This document shows, piece after piece, positions 1 through 5,471 of a stretch of 5,763 bases of DNA. Source of the stretch: Balneolales bacterium (GTDB lineage Bacteria > Bacteroidota > Rhodothermia > Balneolales > Natronogracilivirgulaceae); NCBI GenBank assembly GCA_007133875.1, contig SLLW01000014.1, positions 1 to 5,763 of the forward strand, read 5' to 3'. Positions within the stretch are counted from its first letter, which is position 1. Each line of letters opens with the position of its first letter. The notes below the pieces were generated by a model. That model worked only from the letters and a program-made list of their open reading frames with translations, was not told where the DNA came from and did not search any database. Made by a program: the position numbers and the translations under genes.

Positions 1-364
1 CGGTGACGGTATTCTCTGTGTCGTTTCCGGACAGGTGCTGTTTCGTCCTGTTGTTTCCGGATGACGTCGTGCCGGTTCCTGATCCGGTGGTATTTATTGC
101 GTGGTTTGATTGTCCGTTCCGGATTTGTATCAGCCGAACCTGATCATTGGCATATTCCAGAATCTGAAACGGATTACGGCCAAGAAAGGAGTAGCGGGCA
201 ACCTGCTCCCCGCCTTCTACAGACTCCAGCAAAAAAGGCTGCCGCCCATCCTCCCGGATTTTCAAAAACAGCGATACCGGAGTAACGGTATCGGCCATCA
301 GCACCCTGTAGACGGGAATTGCCGTATATGTACCAGCCAGATTTTTAAATGTATCCCGGTTCAT
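1..364 (-). CDS. trpE: Anthranilate synthase component I, N-terminal part (runs off the left edge)
   Basis: TrpE converts chorismate to anthranilate, using ammonia from the TrpG glutaminase subunit; this is the first committed step of tryptophan biosynthesis in the cytoplasm. Reading leftwards from the ATG at 364-362 gives 121 uninterrupted codons up to the window edge. The N-terminus is typical of TrpE: an IPVYRVLMAD segment (residues 16-25), TPVSLFLKI (28-36), the LLES element (45-48) that lies in the tryptophan feedback site of known TrpE proteins, then VEGGEQVARYSFLG (49-62). Residues 83-121 are rich in Ser, Thr, Asn and Gly and look like a low-complexity insert or linker. The catalytic chorismate-binding domain is outside the window. 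An in-frame TGA nine codons upstream and no other in-frame ATG between support this start; there is only a weak purine stretch (GAAAGAG) before it. A leader peptide and attenuator lie just upstream. The similar PabB family is an alternative, but the tryptophan-specific leader strongly favours TrpE. Confidence 0.9.
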   Translation of the reverse strand, partial: MNRDTFKNLAGTYTAIPVYRVLMADTVTPVSLFLKIREDGRQPFLLESVEGGEQVARYSFLGRNPFQILEYANDQVRLIQIRNGQSNHAINTTGSGTGTTSSGNNRTKQHLSGNDTENTVT

Positions 365-401
365 GACTCTTTCATTATGGATAGCACCCGTTCATAATCA
401 C

Positions 402-437
402 AAAAAAACCCGCTCCCAGACGAACTGAAAGCGGGTT
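402..437 (-). terminator. Intrinsic terminator of the trp attenuator
   Basis: Read on the minus strand, AACCCGCT (437-430) pairs with AGCGGGTT (414-407). The stem continues inward through UUCAG / CUGGG (two U-G wobbles, three Watson-Crick pairs) to a UUCGU loop, giving 13 pairs and a 5-nt loop. A run of seven T residues (408-402) follows directly on the minus strand, as in a Rho-independent terminator. It lies between the trp leader peptide and trpE, 37 nt before the trpE ATG, so it can only act as a conditional terminator (segments 3:4 of an attenuator), not as the end of a normal gene. On the plus strand the hairpin has no T-tract, so it points leftwards only. Confidence 0.88.
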
Positions 438-486
438 GTATACTCTTTAATAGGTACGACACATACCGGCATCAATCCGCTTTCAG
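425..486 (-). promoter_or_regulatory. trp attenuator: antiterminator pairing (segments 2:3)
   Basis: On the minus strand CTGAAAGCGG (486-477) is an exact reverse complement of CCGCTTTCAG (434-425), so ten contiguous pairs can form, plus a possible G-U at the outer end. The second arm covers most of the 5' arm of the terminator (437-430 and the inner UUCAG), so the two structures exclude each other. The first arm contains the last base of the leader's final sense codon and the whole leader stop codon (485-483). A ribosome stalled at the Trp codons (503-495) leaves this arm free and permits antitermination; one that reaches the stop codon covers it and lets the terminator form. A segment 1:2 hairpin is less clear: GGCACAT (496-490) can pair with ATGTGTC (464-458) with one wobble. 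Pairing is seen directly; the mechanism is inferred by analogy with known trp attenuators. Confidence 0.8.
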
Positions 487-533
487 CAGATGTGCCACCA
501 CCAGTTATTGATATGTGCGTTACCTTTTTTCAT
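483..533 (-). CDS. trpL: trp operon leader peptide with three tandem Trp codons
   Basis: This is a 16-codon reading frame encoding MKKGNAHINNWWWHIC, ending in TGA at 485-483. Three consecutive TGG codons occupy 503-495, near the end of the peptide, as in classical trp leader peptides whose translation senses charged tRNA-Trp. It lies 118 nt before the trpE start codon on the same strand, with a mutually exclusive antiterminator/terminator pair in between. Three adjacent Trp codons in a 16-residue peptide are very unlikely by chance. The peptide itself is expected to have no function after translation. No good Shine-Dalgarno sequence precedes the ATG (only GGTCC directly upstream), which fits Bacteroidota-like initiation. 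The two Lys codons after the start sit in an A-rich stretch that may help initiation. Too short for ordinary gene callers. Confidence 0.88.
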   Translation of the reverse strand: MKKGNAHINNWWWHIC

Positions 534-582
534 GGACCGAATTTACGCAACCAATGCACACGATGCAATAACTTCCTGAATT

Positions 583-609
583 ATTTATAATTCCGAAGCA
601 AAATTTATA
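583..609 (-). promoter_or_regulatory. Candidate promoter -10 boxes for the trp transcript
   Basis: On the minus strand the motif TATAAAT occurs twice, at 609-603 and 589-583, in an AT-rich stretch upstream of the leader peptide. Starts shortly downstream of these boxes would give a leader of roughly 40-65 nt before the trpL ATG. Neither box has a good TTGACA-like -35 at the standard distance. The upstream one (TAAATTTTG) resembles the Bacteroidota -7 element TAnnTTTG imperfectly. Only one of the two may be used. Confidence 0.3.
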
Positions 610-741
610 ACTGATGTACGAATAAACCGGAATCTCCGTTTTCTTTTAATCTGTTTGCCTGTTTCGAATGTCATCCTTTTCCATTCCGTTTTTTCGATAT
701 TCTAGCCATGTTATTCCTTGTGATTTATTTTACCCGGTATG

Positions 742-770
742 TTGACATTTGAAACGGCATGGGGTAATAT
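742..770 (+). promoter_or_regulatory. Sigma70-like promoter for the surface-protein cluster
   Basis: A perfect -35 TTGACA (742-747) is followed after exactly 17 bases by TAATAT (765-770), which matches the TATAAT consensus at four of six positions. Transcription would start near 777, leaving a 5' leader of about 90 nt before the TTG start of the lipoprotein gene. No other comparable site is seen between 540 and 870 on this strand. The motif is a housekeeping type in many bacteria; in Bacteroidota-like organisms promoters often differ from this consensus, which lowers certainty. Confidence 0.5.
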
Positions 771-869
771 CAATGACCAATATGAATGTCACATTTGCGC
801 ATGGAATAAGGTTACAATCAGACGCTTCCTACTTACAAAATCATTTCTCTACACCCTCGACCAGCAGTT

Positions 870-1676
870 TTGAGACATTCACTACGGATCCCCTTTTTGC
901 TGACAGCTGTATTGGCAGTTGTTCATTTCGTATCAGGCTGTGATAATGCAGACGGCCCAACCAATGTGCTATCAAACTCCCCGAAAATCGACGAATTGGA
1001 GATTCAGCCCTCTTCGCTCAATTTCAGCGGCGAGGACGGCATTCGCGACACCGTCATAACCTTCGCAATTACGGTCCGCAGTGATTTGCCCGAAGATCAC
1101 CAATTGGTTGCTCAACTCATTACGGCCAATTCCAGGCAGGAACTGGCCTCTGACACCCTCATACAGGACAGTGAAAATCCACGGAGATTTGCCGGCAGTT
1201 TTACATTGGAAGATGAGACAAGCAGTTTTACCGATGTGCTGGTTTATGTCTATCCTTTGGGATATGGAACAAAAGTGGGCGATCGATTCGAAAAAAGAAT
1301 CAACGTCCGCTGGGAGGATATCGGTTCCCCCGAAATGATCGCGGTCAATCATCCCGATACCATTACCATCCCGCAAACCGGACAACCGGATGCCGGTTTT
1401 TTCATCTCCGCCGAAGCGAATCATCCCTTTTCACGTGATTTCATTGCTGAGGTAAGGCTTGAGCTCTATGACAGCAATGAAAATCTAATTTTCACATCCT
1501 CCATGTCTGACCAAAACCCGGATTTTGGCAATGAACCCGGAGACGGCATCTATGTTCAGAATTTCGGTGTGAGCTCCACAAACAATCCTGATGTCTATTC
1601 TGTTGAAGTGCATGCCGTTAATATATTAGGTACTCGTAGTGACACCCTCCGATCAACGCTGGTTTTTACACAATGA
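870..1676 (+). CDS. Predicted lipoprotein with beta-sandwich character, function unknown
   Basis: This is a 268-residue exported lipoprotein. Residues 1-23 form a signal peptide (MRHSLR, then a hydrophobic core) ending in the lipobox V-S-G-C, with the lipidated Cys at 24. The mature part is acidic and rich in alternating beta-strand patterns, suggesting two Ig-like sandwich units (about 35-145 and 150-268). The second contains a GDGIY motif (224-228), commonly seen in Ig-like modules of environmental bacteria. No catalytic motif or cysteine other than Cys24 is apparent. The start is TTG at 870: an in-frame stop at 807-809 and absence of any in-frame ATG before the signal peptide leave TTG as the best choice, and it places a normal signal peptide directly at the N-terminus. 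Its stop overlaps the next gene's start (ATGA), so the two are probably co-translated. Likely a periplasm- or surface-anchored partner of the downstream secreted protein; that role is inferred from context only. Confidence 0.8.
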   Translation: MRHSLRIPFLLTAVLAVVHFVSGCDNADGPTNVLSNSPKIDELEIQPSSLNFSGEDGIRDTVITFAITVRSDLPEDHQLVAQLITANSRQELASDTLIQDSENPRRFAGSFTLEDETSSFTDVLVYVYPLGYGTKVGDRFEKRINVRWEDIGSPEMIAVNHPDTITIPQTGQPDAGFFISAEANHPFSRDFIAEVRLELYDSNENLIFTSSMSDQNPDFGNEPGDGIYVQNFGVSSTNNPDVYSVEVHAVNILGTRSDTLRSTLVFTQ

Positions 1677-3238
1677 GACGTATCCACGCTTTCCCCTCAA
1701 TTTTTGCAGTTACCATTCTGGTCATAACCGCTTCCGTGGCTTCCGGACAAATTCACCCCGGACAAATCCCGTCTCCTTATAAATCCATTTCACAAAACTC
1801 CATCTCCAATATGGGAGCCTTTGGTGATACCGTCTGGATAGGCCCGAGGATGAATTACAATATCGCCAACGATCACGACTGGCTGATCCCCGAAAATGCC
1901 GACTCGGTCACCGATGGTCGCGGCCGTATGTTCTCAATCGCCTTTGCCCGGGATACGATAGTCGCCGGTATCGGATACAATGATATCAGTGGCGGTGAAT
2001 CGGTTCAGGCACAAATGGGGTTTTATATATCGACCGATGGTGGCCGGGACTGGGAACTTGTGGATACCTCACGAACCCTGGATCATCCGGATGATACCAC
2101 CATTCGGTATGGTGGACAAGACCTTGAAATTATACCGGTGATCGTACCGCAACAATCTCCCCCTTACATGGTCGATTTCAGGGGGGATATGGTTTTTATG
2201 GCCGCCTGGGCATCCGGAATCCGTCGAAGCACCGATTTTGGCCAGACCTGGGAGCGGATTGTGCTTCCCCCCTTCGGCCTGGATGAACTGAACCCCAACC
2301 ACAATTACAGTTTTGCCATTGATCCACGCGGTGACGGGGAATCCAACGAATTTCTGAATTTTCTCGGTTTTTCTGTAATGATCGGCAGTGATGGTACGGT
2401 GTATGCCGGTACTGCGGGCGGGCTCAATATATCAGACAATGCGATGGAGGCACCCGCCGACAGCATCCGGTGGCGTCATATTCGCCAGGCTTCCGGTTCA
2501 CAGGGCCTGTTGGGTAACTGGATCACATCCATTCGTGAAAACCCCCATGATAATGCGGTATGGATGACGAATTGGGTATCCATTTCCGGCCAGGATCGCG
2601 ATGGCATAGTGGTCACCAGGAATAACGGGGAAACGTTTGAAAAACATCTGGTCGGTGAACGTTTGTATGATATCGGATTTCAGGGCGAAACCATATTTGC
2701 GGCCGGCAACAGAGGAGTGTTTATAAGCAGGGATAACGGCAGCTCCTGGCGGCAGATCCGTCGCATCGAGAGTCCCAATACGATCATGAAGACCAATACG
2801 ACCTATTACAGTGTCGCAACGGCCCATGAACGGGTCTGGATTGGTAGCAGTGACGGCCTTGCATCCACTACTGACCAGGGGGATAGCTGGGAAATTACCC
2901 GCGTGGATTTCCCGCTGGATGGAGAGAACCAGCACCAGGACGACGCCCCTTCTGTAAAAGCTTTTGCTTATCCCAATCCGTTTTCACCAAGAAACCATGG
3001 CGAGGTCCGCATCAAATTTGAGAACAGCACTGCCTCCGATGTGACTATCCGATTATTCGACTTCGGGATGAACCTCATCCGGGAGCTTGACCAGCAGCAT
3101 GCACTTGAAGCCGGTACCTATGAAGCCTTTTGGGACGGAACCGATCAGCAAGGCCGGAAAGTGGCCAACGGAACGGTTTTTTATGAGGTCAAAACCGGTG
3201 AAAACCGAACCGTCGGAAAAATTCTGTTACTTGAATAA
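1673..3238 (+). CDS. Secreted Asp-box beta-propeller protein with C-terminal T9SS/FlgD-Ig-like domain
   Basis: This is a 521-residue secreted protein. Residues 1-25 are a signal peptide with probable cleavage ASG|Q. The body (about 35-420) carries at least five BNR/Asp-box motifs of the S-x-D-x-G-x-[ST]-W type: STDGGRDW (120-127), STDFGQTW (186-193), TRNNGETF (315-322, degenerate), SRDNGSSW (352-359) and TTDQGDSW (399-406). These mark a sortilin/sialidase-like beta-propeller, a fold used both by glycosidases and by binding proteins; no catalytic set can be assigned. The last ~90 residues begin with YPNPF (433-437), contain WDGTDQQG (487-494) and end KILLLE, as in type IX secretion sorting domains and the related FlgD-Ig-like domain. 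The gene starts inside the stop codon of the lipoprotein gene (ATGA overlap) and is followed after 2 nt by a PorV/PorQ-like gene. Outer-membrane export and surface attachment or release via a type IX-like route is inferred. Confidence 0.85.
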   Translation: MRRIHAFPSIFAVTILVITASVASGQIHPGQIPSPYKSISQNSISNMGAFGDTVWIGPRMNYNIANDHDWLIPENADSVTDGRGRMFSIAFARDTIVAGIGYNDISGGESVQAQMGFYISTDGGRDWELVDTSRTLDHPDDTTIRYGGQDLEIIPVIVPQQSPPYMVDFRGDMVFMAAWASGIRRSTDFGQTWERIVLPPFGLDELNPNHNYSFAIDPRGDGESNEFLNFLGFSVMIGSDGTVYAGTAGGLNISDNAMEAPADSIRWRHIRQASGSQGLLGNWITSIRENPHDNAVWMTNWVSISGQDRDGIVVTRNNGETFEKHLVGERLYDIGFQGETIFAAGNRGVFISRDNGSSWRQIRRIESPNTIMKTNTTYYSVATAHERVWIGSSDGLASTTDQGDSWEITRVDFPLDGENQHQDDAPSVKAFAYPNPFSPRNHGEVRIKFENSTASDVTIRLFDFGMNLIRELDQQHALEAGTYEAFWDGTDQQGRKVANGTVFYEVKTGENRTVGKILLLE

Positions 3239-3240
3239 CC

Positions 3241-4368
3241 ATGTTAGTCAGCGTTTTAACCAGGTATATGAGACAACTATTCAATACAAATGTAAATAAG
3301 GGATCTGTATCCCGCTCCTCAACCCGTTTCCATTGGAAAGGGGCATCGATCATCCTTTTGCTGACCCTGGTGCCCATAACCGACACATTGGCACAAAGCG
3401 GCGGCTTTAGCGGTGCATTTACCCGGATGGGTTTCGGACCGCGCGGCATGTCAATGGGCAATGCCCTGGGAACCGTTTCCGAAGAGGGTATATACGCCCA
3501 CTACAACCCGGCATTGGTAGCATATGCCGACAGCAGGAATTTTGATATGAGTACGGCCTTGATGTCGTTTGACCGAAGTCTCAATGCCATTAACATAAGC
3601 TTTCCCCTTCCACCCAATGCCGGACTCAATATCGGCCTGCTTAATGCGAATGTGCGGGATATCGACGGCCGGACTACCAGCGGATATCATACCGAATATA
3701 TGTCAACCCACGAATTTCAGCTGTTCGCTGCATTCGGTATCAATGTCAGCTCTAACATTAAGTTTGGTGCGGCTGTAAAATTACAGCTCGCCAACCTGCA
3801 TGAAAACATTGATAACGCAACCGGAGCAGGGTTTGATTTGGGGATCATTATAGAGCCGACATCCAACTGGCGTATCGGTGTTGCCGCGCAAGACATCATT
3901 TCCGAATATAACTGGAGTACGTCCGATCTGTACGGATCGGAGGGCGGGCGCTCCCGAAGTGATCCGTTTCCAACCCGGTATCGTTTCAGCACTTCTTACC
4001 GGCTTACCGATTGGGACCTTCTGCTGAGTTCCGAGTTTGAAATTCAACGTCAGAGCGCAGAATACCAGCGATTGCAGGTTGCCGAAGGGGTACTTCCACC
4101 GCAAAGCATTACCAGCTCCGAAAATGTGACTACCAGCAGCCAGCAGTTCCGTATTGGGGCCGCATGGTCAGCACACGAACGGATGACACTCAGGGGGGGA
4201 TGGGAAGTACTTGACCTGGAATACCTGGAAGAGACGCATAAAATCAGCGCCGGAATTTCCGTACATTTACCCTATGATGCGTTACGTCCGTCGGTCGATT
4301 ACACGTTCGTGCGTGAACCATTCGGCATTTCCGGTATGCATGTACTTGCTATGCGACTATCGTTTTAA
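3241..4368 (+). CDS. PorV/PorQ-family outer-membrane beta-barrel protein (first copy)
   Basis: This is a 375-residue predicted outer-membrane barrel. After a hydrophobic segment (about 35-47) and probable cleavage at LA|Q (51/52), the mature protein opens with the family signature: GPRGMSMGNA (66-75) followed by YNPAL (88-92), equivalent to the SARAxAMGGA...NPAGL pattern of PorV/PorQ/UPF0164 proteins. The rest alternates amphipathic strands and turns and ends MRLSF, with the C-terminal Phe usual for barrels recognised by the Bam machinery. PorV carries CTD-bearing cargo in type IX secretion; PorQ acts with PorZ and the sortase PorU. Which role applies here is not decidable from sequence. The n-region is unusually long (about 33 residues) if the ATG at 3241 is used; the ATG at 3268 (Met10) is an alternative, and neither has a clear Shine-Dalgarno. 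It begins 2 nt after the propeller gene, so co-transcription is likely. Confidence 0.8.
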   Translation: MLVSVLTRYMRQLFNTNVNKGSVSRSSTRFHWKGASIILLLTLVPITDTLAQSGGFSGAFTRMGFGPRGMSMGNALGTVSEEGIYAHYNPALVAYADSRNFDMSTALMSFDRSLNAINISFPLPPNAGLNIGLLNANVRDIDGRTTSGYHTEYMSTHEFQLFAAFGINVSSNIKFGAAVKLQLANLHENIDNATGAGFDLGIIIEPTSNWRIGVAAQDIISEYNWSTSDLYGSEGGRSRSDPFPTRYRFSTSYRLTDWDLLLSSEFEIQRQSAEYQRLQVAEGVLPPQSITSSENVTTSSQQFRIGAAWSAHERMTLRGGWEVLDLEYLEETHKISAGISVHLPYDALRPSVDYTFVREPFGISGMHVLAMRLSF

Positions 4369-4432
4369 ATACATTTCCATCCATTTCTAATTTAATACGG
4401 ATGTAAAATCCGAACAATCAGATCACCCCTGT

Positions 4433-4441
4433 TGCTATACT
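4433..4441 (+). promoter_or_regulatory. Possible extended -10 promoter before the last barrel gene
   Basis: TGCTATACT (4433-4441) resembles an extended -10 element (TGn plus TATACT, five of six consensus bases). It lies in the 92-nt gap between the two barrel genes and would give a leader of only about 13-15 nt. The expected -35 position (about 4413-4418, AACAAT) is poor. The gap is the widest within the four-gene cluster, so a secondary start here is plausible but not established. Confidence 0.25.
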
Positions 4442-4460
4442 CCGAAACCTTACTTGTTGC

Positions 4461-5426
4461 ATGAAAACGTTTACGATTACATACTGGTTCTTGCTATTTT
4501 TTGTTACTCTCACAGCTTTGAACGCCCGGGCAAATGAATCCACCGGCATGCGCTTTTTACTGGTGGGCCCGTCGGCGCAAAATATGGGCGTATCCGAGGC
4601 TCATACCGCCTCACTTACCGGCTCATCAGCAATTTATATCAATCCGGCAATGCTATCCATGGAAGCGCAGAGCAGCGCCACGGCATCATACATGATCTGG
4701 CCTGCAACGGATACCCAAAACAGTTTTGCAGGGGTACTTTTTAAGCGGGAACGGGATGCCTTCGGGTTTGCACTAAACTCCTCATTGACCGATGATATTG
4801 AACATCGGACCGGGCCAACCCCTGAACCGGATGGACGGTTTGCAATTCGGTATTTATCACTTGCATCCTCCTATTCACGCAATTTCGGTCCGTTTTCACT
4901 GGGTGTTACCGGCATGTATCTCTACGAACAATTTTTCAGGGACGATGCCTCCGGTTACGGTATCAATGCCGGCATGGCGCTGAATGTCATGAACGAACGG
5001 GTGACTCTTGCATCTGCACTCCGCAATCTGGGATCCATGAACGACCTTGCCGAAACATCGACCAAACTGCCGACAACCCTGAGTTTTGGAACCGATATTC
5101 GCCTGATCCAGTTTTCAACCTCCGCCATTGAAGATGAAATCCCGTTCCTGATCTCCCTGCTTGCCGATTACAATATCCCTTTGAATGAATTGGATGGATC
5201 GGATGATATTACCGTACAGGATGACGGTTATTTAAATGTTGGAGTAGAGATCAACATTTCTGAAATTATCGATCTGAGGGGTGGCTACCGGACGGGTGAT
5301 ACACAACGCCGATACAATTTCGGAGCCGGCTTGTTGGTCAACGAATTCTATTTCAACTATGCTTTCATGCCGTATGAAACCGGATTTGGGACTGCGCACG
5401 CTATCAGTCTTCAATACTTTTTTTAA
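4461..5426 (+). CDS. PorV/PorQ-family outer-membrane beta-barrel protein (second copy, PorQ-sized)
   Basis: This is a 321-residue predicted outer-membrane protein. Residues 1-24 form a signal peptide (MKTFTITYWFLLFF core, cleavage ARA|NE). The mature N-terminus carries the family signature in slightly changed form: GPSAQNMGVSEAHTA (36-50) followed by INPAML (60-65). The remainder shows amphipathic strand patterns such as AFGFALNSS, FSLGVTGMYLYEQ and LRGGYRTGDTQRRYNFGAGL, and ends LQYFF with a terminal Phe. The length fits PorQ (about 320-340 residues) better than PorV (about 390), but I cannot separate the subgroups by eye. It shares the motif order of the preceding barrel but little visible identity elsewhere, so the two are old paralogs rather than a recent duplication. 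ATG at 4461 places the signal peptide correctly; no Shine-Dalgarno is seen. It is the last gene of the rightward cluster and faces the pssA-like gene tail to tail across 45 nt. Confidence 0.8.
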   Translation: MKTFTITYWFLLFFVTLTALNARANESTGMRFLLVGPSAQNMGVSEAHTASLTGSSAIYINPAMLSMEAQSSATASYMIWPATDTQNSFAGVLFKRERDAFGFALNSSLTDDIEHRTGPTPEPDGRFAIRYLSLASSYSRNFGPFSLGVTGMYLYEQFFRDDASGYGINAGMALNVMNERVTLASALRNLGSMNDLAETSTKLPTTLSFGTDIRLIQFSTSAIEDEIPFLISLLADYNIPLNELDGSDDITVQDDGYLNVGVEINISEIIDLRGGYRTGDTQRRYNFGAGLLVNEFYFNYAFMPYETGFGTAHAISLQYFF

Positions 5427-5471
5427 GATCAGCGGTATCGGAGTATAGGGCGCTGCATCTGCAGCCTGACA

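Larger units (their letters stand above)
534..869. other. Divergent intergenic region without a supported gene
   Basis: This stretch separates the leftward trp transcript from the rightward surface-protein cluster. Besides the promoter candidates listed separately, it holds AT-rich DNA at 580-740. A short open frame on the plus strand (ATG at 749 or 773, ending at 943) shows no signal peptide or recognisable motif and runs out of frame into the lipoprotein gene. I see no tRNA, repeat array or mobile-element end here. Confidence 0.6.

Noticed and set aside
61..397. Two open frames on the plus strand (from 61 and from 110).
   Set aside because: They lie antisense to trpE, whose minus-strand translation matches TrpE closely; neither plus-strand product shows a domain or signal peptide.
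398..472. A 24-codon minus-strand frame (starting MPVCVVPIKEY) running across the terminator toward trpE.
   Set aside because: It is defined mainly by the hairpin sequence and has no ribosome binding site; probably chance, although its ATG is close to the leader stop.
554..567. Repeated ATGCA around CACG upstream of the trp leader, considered as a repressor operator.
   Set aside because: It is short, does not resemble a TrpR operator, and TGCA is self-complementary, so it arises easily by chance.
972..1424. A 150-codon minus-strand frame within the lipoprotein gene.
   Set aside because: It is antisense to a gene with a clear lipobox and beta-strand pattern; its product has no recognisable features.
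2498..2935. A 145-codon minus-strand frame within the propeller gene.
   Set aside because: The plus-strand frame here carries three Asp-box motifs, so the minus frame is a shadow.
4398..4412. Small inverted repeat CGGAT-gtaaa-ATCCG between the two barrel genes.
   Set aside because: Only five pairs and no T-tract follows; too weak for a terminator or operator call.
5452..5465. Inverted repeat GCTGC-atct-GCAGC in the convergent gap before pssA.
   Set aside because: Five pairs, flanking mismatch, and no T-tract on either strand; a shared terminator cannot be supported.
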